Assembly (NCBI GenBank): GCA_002506175.1
Contig: DAXB01000026.1
Span: forward strand, 1 to 19,160
Source: Methanomassiliicoccaceae archaeon UBA113
GTDB taxonomy: Archaea > Thermoplasmatota > Thermoplasmata > Methanomassiliicoccales > Methanomethylophilaceae
Direction: 5' to 3'
DNA: 19,160 bases
The stretch's first letter is position 1, and every line of letters begins with the position of its first letter. The position numbers and the translations under genes were made by a program. Of the stretch, positions 13,288 to 19,160 are shown one piece after another. The notes beneath the pieces were generated by a model, which worked only from the letters and a program-made list of their open reading frames with translations, did no database searches and was not told where the DNA came from.

Positions 13288-14361
13288 TCAGGATATGATA
13301 TCCTTCAGTGTTCCGTTCTCCGCCGCACTCTTGATGTGCATGGCCATCCTGGATCCGGTGCTTATACCGGGATAGATGAGATCCGCGTACGGAGACCCGG
13401 AGATGAACGGGTTGGTTCCCGCAACGATCCTCGTGGAGATCTCGAAGGCCTTGAACTGAAGCTTGTCGTTGACGACTGTCTCCAGGCAGAACGGTCCCCA
13501 CATGCCTCCGAACAGCTCATAGGATTTGTCCACTATCATCTCCGCCATCTCAAAGGCCTTAGGCAGGAGGGACTCCCTCAGCACGACAGGGGTGTTTCCG
13601 GTGACGACGAAAGAAGGGAACATTCCGACCTTCTTCAGCTCCTCTACGGAACCGAGCTTGTACAGCTCATCGATGTTGGACTCGTCCCTACGGTCCATGG
13701 ACATGAGCTCGAGTGATCCACCCTGCTTGCACAGGTATCCGTCATTCTTAAGCGGGTCGTAGAAGAAGTGCATGTAGTACCTGGTTCCTAGACAGTACTC
13801 CTGGATGTTGTATGACTCGTCGGGATCCACGGCCATCTTGAAACCGTTGTAATCCATGGCGATGAAGTACCCCTTTCCGCCCTTGGCTCCGTTGTACTTG
13901 ACCATGACTGGCTTGTCGATCTTCTTGGGATCCGTGATGACTTCCGGCATGGAGACGCCTGCGCCGGTGATCCATTCCCTCTGCTTATCCCTGCTGGACT
14001 CCCAGTTGAGGACGGCACGGTTACCGTACGAAGGAACGGGGTAATCGCCGAACCTCTCCGAACCCATGTACTCGACGAAGGATCCGTGCGGGATGATGAT
14101 TACGTTCCTGTCATACAACTCGTCCACGCGGGATTCCATGTCATCGAAATCCTTGTACTTGATGATCTCGTCAGGCTTTCCGAGCGGGAATGCATCGTAG
14201 TACTTTGTGCTATGCGTGATCGTCAGTCCCAAAGTCTTGAATCCCAGTTTCTTCGCACCGTGGAAGATCTGAAGAGAAGAATGGGAACACAGTGTGGCGA
14301 TCGTGATATCGGACGGGTCGTAACCGTCCAGAATTTTATCGATCTTGGCTTTGGGTAACAT
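13288..14361 (-). CDS. purP: Formate-dependent FAICAR synthetase PurP
   Basis: ATP-grasp ligase that makes FAICAR from AICAR, formate and ATP, the archaeal replacement for folate-dependent formyl transfer. The 357-aa protein follows the PurP plan throughout. ITIATLCSHSSLQI (19-32) opens the AICAR-binding domain, PHGSF is at about 91-95, and MVKYNGAKGGKGYFIA (152-167) is the ATP-grasp glycine-rich loop. DRRDESNID is at about 224-232, VTGNTPVVLRESLLPKAFEM lies near 250-270, and the metal and nucleotide end is FEISTRIVAGTNPF. The ATG at 14361 is backed by a TATA box 26 bp upstream, so the mRNA is probably leaderless. Monocistronic with its own terminator. A complete PurH is also present in this genome region, which is unusual beside PurP. 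Confidence 0.96.
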   Translation of the reverse strand: MLPKAKIDKILDGYDPSDITIATLCSHSSLQIFHGAKKLGFKTLGLTITHSTKYYDAFPLGKPDEIIKYKDFDDMESRVDELYDRNVIIIPHGSFVEYMGSERFGDYPVPSYGNRAVLNWESSRDKQREWITGAGVSMPEVITDPKKIDKPVMVKYNGAKGGKGYFIAMDYNGFKMAVDPDESYNIQEYCLGTRYYMHFFYDPLKNDGYLCKQGGSLELMSMDRRDESNIDELYKLGSVEELKKVGMFPSFVVTGNTPVVLRESLLPKAFEMAEMIVDKSYELFGGMWGPFCLETVVNDKLQFKAFEISTRIVAGTNPFISGSPYADLIYPGISTGSRMAMHIKSAAENGTLKDIIS

Positions 14362-14383
14362 TAACGAATAATGTAGGTATTCG

Positions 14384-14391
14384 ATTTAAAC
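14384..14391 (-). promoter_or_regulatory. TATA box of purP
   Basis: GTTTAAAT on the minus strand, centred about 26 bp upstream of the ATG, predicting a leaderless transcript. I find no copy of the purH GCRTA-N5-TAYGC dyad here. Confidence 0.55.
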
Positions 14392-14401
14392 TATTGGGAA
14401 A

Positions 14402-14448
14402 AAAGGGCATCTGGGAGGGATGTGAGCAACTCAAAGTAACCCTTCCAG
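14402..14448 (-). terminator. Hairpin with U-tract of unknown parent transcript
   Basis: On the minus strand CTGGAAGGG (14440-14448) pairs with CCCTCCCAG (14411-14419), one wobble in 9 bp with a 20-nt loop. ATGCCC and a run of six T follow. It has a terminator's form, but no minus-strand gene ends here; only the purP promoter lies beyond. It might insulate purP, or end a short RNA started in the 14450-14530 A+T-rich stretch. Low certainty. Confidence 0.3.
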
Positions 14449-14529
14449 GCCATTCTGAATAACTTGTTTTCCTTTTTGTCATCATTTTGTCATCCTATAC
14501 TATTGACCGAAATCATTCTGCGAATCGAT

Positions 14530-14537
14530 GATATATG
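14530..14537 (+). promoter_or_regulatory. TATA box of the GNAT gene
   Basis: GATATATG, centred about 25 bp before the ATG at 14558. It predicts a leaderless mRNA and argues against the upstream in-frame ATG at 14528. Confidence 0.55.
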
Positions 14538-14557
14538 TCGGAAATCAATCATCTCCT

Positions 14558-15043
14558 ATGAATCCAACCATACGCTTCGCCAAGGAAGAAGACTCGGCAA
14601 CCATCTTGGAGTTCATCAGGCATCTTGCGGCATACGAGCATATGGAGGATGAACTGAAACACACCCCGGATACCCTGAAGCAATGGATTTTCGACGAGGG
14701 CAATGCGGAAGTGCTGTTCGCGATGGATGATGGGAAAGAGGCTGGGTTCGCCCTTTTCTTCCCATACCCTTCTACGGTGTTCGCACGCAAGGGGATCTAC
14801 ATGGAGAGCCTGTTCGTACTGCCAGAATACAGAGGGAAGGGATACGGAAAAGCCTTGATAGAGGAGGTCGCCCGCATCACATACGAGAGAGGATACGACA
14901 GGCTGGAATGGTGGTGCATCGATTGGAATACCAGTAGCCAGAAGTTCTATGAATCCCAGGGTGCTGAATCCCTGAAGCAATGGTACATCTACAGGTTCTC
15001 AGGTGACAACCTGGCCGATGTGGCAAAGAGGTCCGAACGGTAA
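14558..15043 (+). CDS. GNAT N-acetyltransferase, diamine/spermidine (SSAT)-like
   Basis: A 161-aa GNAT-fold acetyltransferase using acetyl-CoA. The closest pattern I know is the diamine/spermidine N1-acetyltransferase (SSAT) group: IRFAKEEDSATILEFI at the N-terminus, LAAYEHMEDEL (23-33), GFALFFPYPSTVF (63-75) and LFVLPEYRGKGYGKAL (85-100). The last of these contains the pyrophosphate-binding RGKGYG loop. RLEWWCIDWN (115-124) is followed by the KFYESQGAE helix with the usual general-acid Tyr131. A polyamine or small amine substrate is likely but GNAT substrates are easily mispredicted. The promoter position fixes the start. The rpa gene follows after 106 bp with its own TATA box, so the two are probably separate transcripts. 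Confidence 0.88.
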   Translation: MNPTIRFAKEEDSATILEFIRHLAAYEHMEDELKHTPDTLKQWIFDEGNAEVLFAMDDGKEAGFALFFPYPSTVFARKGIYMESLFVLPEYRGKGYGKALIEEVARITYERGYDRLEWWCIDWNTSSQKFYESQGAESLKQWYIYRFSGDNLADVAKRSER

Positions 15044-15095
15044 AAACGGTCGGAAAAACCAACTTTCGCCACTTTCGGAAATCCCCCGCTTACCG

Positions 15096-15102
15096 TTTTA
15101 TA
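15096..15102 (+). promoter_or_regulatory. TATA box of the rpa operon
   Basis: TTTTATA, predicting a start near 15125 and a leader of about 25 nt containing a strong GGGAGGTG binding site (15136-15143). The box lies in the second arm of an imperfect inverted repeat whose first arm (GGTAAAAACGGT, about 15041-15052) spans the GNAT stop codon. Confidence 0.55.
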
Positions 15103-15149
15103 CCTACATCCCGTCCCGCCTTTATCCGCCCGTAAGGGAGGTGTCTGAT

Positions 15150-16472
15150 ATGGATAGGAATGAACTAACACCCACATTTGAAGAACTGAAAAGGGTGCTC
15201 GGAGACAGTATTACAGACGAACAGCTCTGGATAGAGCTGGATAAATACCTTAACGAGTACCACACAGCGATAGAGACCGCGAAAAGAGGAATCATCAGGA
15301 AATACGGAGGATCCGACACGCCGACCTTCGTCACCGGTAACTCGATTGTGAAGAAGATCTCCGAACTCACCGGTTCGGAGGCAAGCGTGGACATCACCGC
15401 GAAAGCGGTGTTCGTGGACAGGAAGGACATAACGGTGAAAGGTCAGATGAAGACCATCATCTCCGGAATCATAGGCGATGAGACCGGTACCGCATCCTTC
15501 ACTGTTTGGGAGCCCGGTTCCGTGGAACTGGCGAAAGGCTCCGTATACAACTTCAGGAACTGCTATTGCAAGACCTGGAACGACAAGGTTCAGATCAACA
15601 TCGGAAGTCGCGGACGTATCGAACCGGCTGAAGGAGTGTCAATGGACCTTCCCGACAGACAGATCTCCGTGGTTTCCCAGGAGTGCAAGATCGGTTCCAT
15701 CAAAGACGGCATGGGAAACGTGACCGTCACCGGAAAGATCGTTTCCGTGGAATCGAGAGATATAGTTGCGAGAGGAGAACAGAAGACCGTATTCTCCGGA
15801 ATCATCGCCGATGACACAGGAAAGGTTCAGTTCTCCGCATGGAGCGACTTCTCACTGAAAGAGGGCGAGACCGTCTGCATCAAGAACGCGTACATACGTT
15901 CTTGGAAGGGAATACCCCAGCTCAACATGGGTGACCGGTGCGAAATAAGCCGCGTGGACGAAATCGCGGGCATCATCGACACCTCATGCAACAGGAAGAC
16001 CGTGGAAGAGATCAGCAAGATTGGAGGCGGCCTAGACATCACATTGGAAGGATTCATCGTCGATGTCCGTCAGGGCAGCGGAATGATCAGGAGATGCCCC
16101 CAGTGCAACCGTTCCATACTGAACGGCGTATGCACGGCACACGGAGAAGTGACCGGGGTGGCGGACCTCAGGCTGAAGGTCATCCTGGACGACGGAACTG
16201 GATCCATCGGAGCGATCATCAACCGTGCGGACACGGAGAAACTGACCGGTGTCACTCTGCAGGCTGCGGAAGGACTCGCATCGATCAAAGGCGAAGGCGC
16301 AGTAGGAAGGGAAATGGCATCCAAGATAATGATGAAGAAGATCGAGGTCACGGGCAACGTCATGAGCGACGACTACGGACCTAGCATCATCGTGAAATCC
16401 GCGAAGAAATCCGATACCGATGTGATCGCGGAAGCAGAGGCGCTCCTCAAGGAAGTGGAGGCATCTATATGA
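15150..16472 (+). CDS. rpa: Replication protein A (single-stranded DNA binding)
   Basis: Coats single-stranded DNA in replication, recombination and repair. The 440-aa protein has a helical N-terminus, then OB folds at about 78-155 and 188-265. These are clear internal duplicates: compare SGIIGDETGTASFTVW (105-120) with SGIIADDTGKVQFSAW (216-231). A third OB fold at about 295-410 is interrupted by a zinc finger CPQC-x8-CTAH (C316, C319, C328, H331), typical of euryarchaeal RPA. The ATG at 15150 lies 6 nt after GGGAGGTG; GTG at 15141 is inside that site and the longer frame from 15003 is not family-like. The downstream gene overlaps it by 4 nt. Confidence 0.94.
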   Translation: MDRNELTPTFEELKRVLGDSITDEQLWIELDKYLNEYHTAIETAKRGIIRKYGGSDTPTFVTGNSIVKKISELTGSEASVDITAKAVFVDRKDITVKGQMKTIISGIIGDETGTASFTVWEPGSVELAKGSVYNFRNCYCKTWNDKVQINIGSRGRIEPAEGVSMDLPDRQISVVSQECKIGSIKDGMGNVTVTGKIVSVESRDIVARGEQKTVFSGIIADDTGKVQFSAWSDFSLKEGETVCIKNAYIRSWKGIPQLNMGDRCEISRVDEIAGIIDTSCNRKTVEEISKIGGGLDITLEGFIVDVRQGSGMIRRCPQCNRSILNGVCTAHGEVTGVADLRLKVILDDGTGSIGAIINRADTEKLTGVTLQAAEGLASIKGEGAVGREMASKIMMKKIEVTGNVMSDDYGPSIIVKSAKKSDTDVIAEAEALLKEVEASI

Positions 16473-17380
16473 ACGCCAGAGAGATGGCATGGAGGGTCTT
16501 CGCAAGCGAGCTCAACTCGTCGACTGTGGAGATCAAGGCTACCGAGGAGAAGATGCCCTCGTACGTTATTTCTCCACTCGGAGCAAAGATAAACAAAGTT
16601 CTCATCGCCGGAGTACTCACAGAGAAAGAGAACATCGGAAGCGAAGATGAACCCATGTGGAAGGCCAGGATACAGGATGTTTCCGGAAGCTTCTACGTCA
16701 ATGTAGGTAAATTCCAGCCGGAGGCATCGGCATCGCTCAGCGACCTGGAGACACCCTGCTACGTTGCCGCGGTCGGAAGAGTAAGGACATATTCCACAGA
16801 TGACGGAAGGGTGTTCCTATCCGTCAGGCCGGACCGCATAATGCAGATCTCCGAGGAAACCCGCAAGGAATGGGTACTGGATACAGCGAAAAGCACATGG
16901 AGCAGACTCAAGAATGTCAAGAAGGTCCTAGGAATGCCCGATGCTAAGGAGAATGACCTCATCGCAATGGGAATGAGTCCTGTGGAGGCGTTCGGAATCA
17001 TCTACGCTCTGGACAATTACGGCAACATGCCCGATTCCGCACTGTACCTGAAGACCATCCAGGCAGCGCTCAGGGTCATACTTCCCGACAGGGACATCGA
17101 CCTCGGATTCCCCGAGGACATGTCGGATGAACCCGACGAGATCGAGATGGATATGTCCGGGAAGACGTCTGAGGGCAACAACAGCGCACAGATGGAGGAC
17201 CTCATCCTGGATCTCCTCGCCGAACTGGACACAGACGGGAAGGGGGCACCCAGAGATGAGCTCGAGAGAAGGGCCGAGGCTCAGGGAATCAGCAGCATAG
17301 AGCTTGAAGAGGTGTCCAACATCCTTATGGACAAAGGCCTTGTATACGAGCCCAATCTGAGATACCTCAAACGCATCTGA
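16469..17380 (+). CDS. RPA-associated protein (COG3390-like)
   Basis: Partner of archaeal RPA, co-transcribed with it in many euryarchaea and shown in Haloferax to act with its cognate RPA. The 303-aa protein begins MNAREMAWRVFASELN, a typical start. An OB-like domain (about 35-130) includes WKARIQDVSGSFYVNVGKF and the VRTYSTDDGRVFLSVRPD strand pair. An acidic linker (about 211-235) leads to a C-terminal winged helix (about 237-303). ATGA overlap with the rpa stop means the two are made in step, consistent with a fixed complex. Followed directly by a terminator. Confidence in the family is good; the detailed role in this organism is inferred. Confidence 0.88.
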   Translation: MNAREMAWRVFASELNSSTVEIKATEEKMPSYVISPLGAKINKVLIAGVLTEKENIGSEDEPMWKARIQDVSGSFYVNVGKFQPEASASLSDLETPCYVAAVGRVRTYSTDDGRVFLSVRPDRIMQISEETRKEWVLDTAKSTWSRLKNVKKVLGMPDAKENDLIAMGMSPVEAFGIIYALDNYGNMPDSALYLKTIQAALRVILPDRDIDLGFPEDMSDEPDEIEMDMSGKTSEGNNSAQMEDLILDLLAELDTDGKGAPRDELERRAEAQGISSIELEEVSNILMDKGLVYEPNLRYLKRI

Positions 17381-17385
17381 AACAC

Positions 17386-17416
17386 GAGGGGGAAACCCCT
17401 CATTATCCCTTTTTTT
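17386..17416 (+). terminator. Terminator of the rpa operon
   Basis: GAGGGG-GAAA-CCCCTC (17386-17401) with a GNRA tetraloop, then ATTATCCC and seven T. It lies between convergent genes; on the minus strand the same hairpin is followed by only GTGTTTC, so it is a weaker stop for the membrane-protein gene. Confidence 0.82.
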
Positions 17417-17419
17417 AGG

Positions 17420-18613
17420 TCAATCATCCAAATACGCTTTTCCGACGAATCCTCTGGTCGTCAGGAAATCGAACACTATGAAGAACATGTTGGCCACGAA
17501 CTCCACCATCAGATACCAGTACTCCCCTCCGAAGAATGATGCGTAAACCATCAGCGCGGTGGATGACGTCAGGAGGAATGCAGCCCAATACGTGTATCCT
17601 GAACGATGCAGATGGACAGCCGTCAGCGCTATCGAACAGTAAATGATATGATAACAGATATTGGCGGTCAGATTGATCAAGACGCTGTCACCGATACTGA
17701 TCAGAGGCTCGAATACCCAATATATGCAACATATGAGATTGAGCAGGAGGACGACCTTAATCAACGACATCCCGTCATTGAGCCTGAATATCTTGACAGC
17801 CCAGATGGACCAGGATAATCCGAATATCATCCAAACCAAAACATCCACTGTTTCCGCGATGCCTAGATCAGAACCATAGATTGGCAGGAATGATTCGATT
17901 TCCGCGCCATAGAAGGCCTCTGGACAGAGGATCCAGCTGATGAGCGATACCACGATACATACCGTGAACAGCGCGTAAAAGAGGATATTCTTGACTTCTT
18001 TCGATGATCTGGCCTTGGAATGCACCTTCCTCGTGATACAGACGATATCCGTATAGTTCACGTAGAGAATCACGAGCACGAAGGACCACAGATAGAACAT
18101 TCCGCACAGCATATCCGAATAATCCGAATAATCATGGACCATCAGATTCACGATGCCGGCTAGCACCATGCACGAAGTGACTGTGACCCGTACCGGCTTG
18201 ACGAACGGGGAATGATACCTCTTGAACAGATACAGGCAGAGGATCAACAGTGCGAAACCGATACCGAACAGGGCGAACTGCACCGGCATGGTAAATGTCA
18301 ACGCGCGGAACAGCGCACGCACAATCAGGGCCTTTACCACGGTCTTTACCGCGATTTCAATCGCTTGTTGACCGACGTAACCGCCTTTGAGGATTACGCG
18401 CGAACCGTAGAAGACGATGATGCAACTGGCCGTCACCCCTGCTACGGGGAACCCATCCAGATAATTGATGTCCTGATACAGAACATCCACGAAATAGATG
18501 AGCACCGACAGGAAATAAAGCATCCCGAGCATAGCCAAATCGTTCCAGACCAAACGCTGATCTGTCAGGAAATAATCATCTGAATGGGTGACTGCCTCGG
18601 TCGTATCGCTCAT
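17420..18613 (-). CDS. Polytopic membrane protein, unknown function
   Basis: Not recognised. The 397-aa product is almost all hydrophobic, with about 11 probable membrane spans (near 25-45, 55-75, 109-131, 142-160, 168-190, 208-230, 252-276, 283-303, 308-334, 340-360 and 364-385). It has a short hydrophilic N-terminus and a basic cytoplasmic loop (RKVHSKARSSKEVK, about 195-208). The number and spacing suggest a transporter or sensor-type membrane domain, but no transport motif is visible. The ATG at 18613 lies about 34 bp from a TATA-like TTTTTATG box. Convergent with the rpa operon and 45 bp downstream of the small DUF1648-like gene. Probably a lineage-restricted family. Confidence 0.75.
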   Translation of the reverse strand: MSDTTEAVTHSDDYFLTDQRLVWNDLAMLGMLYFLSVLIYFVDVLYQDINYLDGFPVAGVTASCIIVFYGSRVILKGGYVGQQAIEIAVKTVVKALIVRALFRALTFTMPVQFALFGIGFALLILCLYLFKRYHSPFVKPVRVTVTSCMVLAGIVNLMVHDYSDYSDMLCGMFYLWSFVLVILYVNYTDIVCITRKVHSKARSSKEVKNILFYALFTVCIVVSLISWILCPEAFYGAEIESFLPIYGSDLGIAETVDVLVWMIFGLSWSIWAVKIFRLNDGMSLIKVVLLLNLICCIYWVFEPLISIGDSVLINLTANICYHIIYCSIALTAVHLHRSGYTYWAAFLLTSSTALMVYASFFGGEYWYLMVEFVANMFFIVFDFLTTRGFVGKAYLDD

Positions 18614-18643
18614 AAGATGCGATAGCAATCAGACAGTTAGCAC

Positions 18644-18651
18644 ATAAAAAC
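18644..18651 (-). promoter_or_regulatory. TATA box of the membrane-protein gene
   Basis: GTTTTTAT on the minus strand, about 34 bp before the ATG at 18613, giving a leader of 5-10 nt. It lies in the gap after the DUF1648-like stop codon, so the two genes need not be one operon. Confidence 0.45.
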
Positions 18652-18658
18652 AATGGGT

Positions 18659-18883
18659 TCAAAGATTGACAACGAGAGTAAACACTCCCAGGATGTATCC
18701 TACTGCCAAGAGAATGAGCCCTCTCCATTTAGATGTGCCCGGCCTGTAGTGATTATATGCCCCCACAACAACGAGGACCAACGGTAACAATACACCGATT
18801 ATCTTCGGCATTGTGGACGCAGGTTTTCCATCCATTCCGATCTGGATGACTATCGGGTCGGGCAATACGATGAAACTGATCAC
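18659..18883 (-). CDS. Small DUF1648-like membrane protein, possibly frameshifted
   Basis: From GTG at 18883 the product is 74 aa. LPDPIVIQIGMDGKPAST (7-24) matches the pattern of DUF1648, the N-terminal domain of SdpI-type membrane proteins, and is followed by two membrane spans (about 29-44 and 53-73). The family normally has a membrane helix before that motif. Here the helix (LVLMIVPVLIS) is encoded immediately upstream in another frame, 18884-18917. Removing one C from the CC at about 18884-18885 would join them into a roughly 90-aa, three-span protein starting near GTG 18941. So this is a decayed gene, a sequencing error, or a genuinely shortened protein. No clear promoter is visible; the rpsB terminator lies just upstream. 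Function unknown. Confidence 0.6.
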   Translation of the reverse strand: MISFIVLPDPIVIQIGMDGKPASTMPKIIGVLLPLVLVVVGAYNHYRPGTSKWRGLILLAVGYILGVFTLVVNL

Positions 18884-18953
18884 GGCTGATCAGCACCGGG
18901 ACAATCATAAGCACCAATGTTTGCTCCGGTTTCAAAGACACCGCACCGTTATT

Positions 18954-18978
18954 GAAGAAAAATGCCCCCGAAGGGGCA
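18954..18978 (-). terminator. rpsB terminator
   Basis: TGCCCC-TTCG-GGGGCA on the minus strand (18963-18978), with a UUCG tetraloop, followed by TTTTTCTTC. It begins 22 bp after the rpsB stop. Confidence 0.82.
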
Positions 18979-18999
18979 AATGGTTTTAGACCTTCGAGC

Positions 19000-19160
19000 T
19001 CAGACGAGCTTGGCTTCAAAGTCGTCGATGGACATGTTGAAGTCGTTGGGATCTTTGAGGACTCCGCGTGCTGTGAGAACCTCTCTGGAGAGGATCCAGT
19101 AGACACATGCGAGTGCACGCCTTCCCTTGTTGTTGGTGGGGATGACGAGGTCGACGTTCC
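19000..19160 (-). CDS. rpsB: 30S ribosomal protein S2 (uS2), C-terminal part
   Basis: The last 52 codons of archaeal small-subunit ribosomal protein S2; the 5' part lies beyond the right edge. DLVIPTNNKGRRALACVYWI and LSREVLTARG are the characteristic C-terminal segment of archaeal/eukaryotic uS2, in which the IPTNNKG loop is strongly conserved. A short acidic tail ends in DDFEAKLV. In archaea rpsB usually sits with eno, rpoN/rpoK and rpl13/rps9 genes, which would be upstream and out of view. Its terminator follows closely, so it is the last gene of its transcript. Confidence 0.93.
   Translation of the reverse strand, partial: NVDLVIPTNNKGRRALACVYWILSREVLTARGVLKDPNDFNMSIDDFEAKLV

Noticed and set aside
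14470..14520. ATGATGA on the minus strand suggesting a box C/D RNA
   Set aside because: No matching CTGA D box at a usable distance, so the C box alone is not evidence.

Overview
The window reads as part of a methanogenic archaeal chromosome, most probably Methanomassiliicoccales (Thermoplasmata class, Methanomethylophilaceae-like). This is an inference from gene content and style. The genes include archaeal exosome Csl4, a zinc-finger RPA with its partner protein, an XPD/Rad3 Fe-S helicase, formate-dependent PurP and archaeal ribosomal protein S2. Base composition is moderate, roughly half G+C. Promoters are archaeal TATA boxes, and several sit about 25 bp from the start codon. Genes inside operons carry GGTGAT-type ribosome binding sites. 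No search was run, so the taxonomic call is from memory of the families.

Layout. (1) 1-1682, minus: purH with a terminator, a TATA box and two matched palindromes spaced exactly 20 bp apart in its promoter. (2) 1682-2362: a gene-free stretch containing a 236-bp MITE-like element (2100-2335) with an 8-bp target duplication. The element has inserted into the U-tract of the gdhA terminator. (3) 2363-3712, minus: gdhA. (4) 3713-4161: a long intergenic region with the gdhA promoter, a structured candidate RNA on the minus strand and the promoter of the next operon. (5) 4162-5950, plus: a tight RNA-centred operon of METTL5-like methylase, csl4 and a stand-alone ThiI-type PP-loop protein. (6) 5944-6854, minus: a small cysteine-containing protein of unknown function and a TerB-like protein. 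(7) 6925-11847, minus: an operon of class V aminotransferase, serA, a small archaeal conserved protein and an XPD-like helicase, with 2-5 nt gaps. (8) 11997-14361, minus: a class I aminotransferase and purP, each with its own promoter. (9) 14558-17380, plus: a GNAT acetyltransferase, then rpa and an RPA-associated protein with a 4-nt ATGA overlap. (10) 17420-19160, minus: a polytopic membrane protein, a small DUF1648-like membrane protein that looks frameshifted, and the 3' end of rpsB.

How the genes work together. Most of the window is core metabolism and information processing. Nitrogen and amino-acid entry is covered by gdhA, serA, the class V aminotransferase (probably phosphoserine-forming) and the class I aminotransferase. 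The last two steps to IMP are represented twice over: PurP (formate plus ATP) and a complete bifunctional PurH (10-formyl-tetrahydrofolate) could both make FAICAR. RPA, its partner and the XPD-like helicase belong to DNA replication and repair. METTL5-like, Csl4 and the PP-loop protein belong to RNA modification and decay. I see no defence island, CRISPR array, prophage or tRNA gene. The most unusual material is non-coding: the purH double operator, the MITE, the candidate RNA upstream of gdhA, and a consistent set of hairpin-plus-U-tract terminators.
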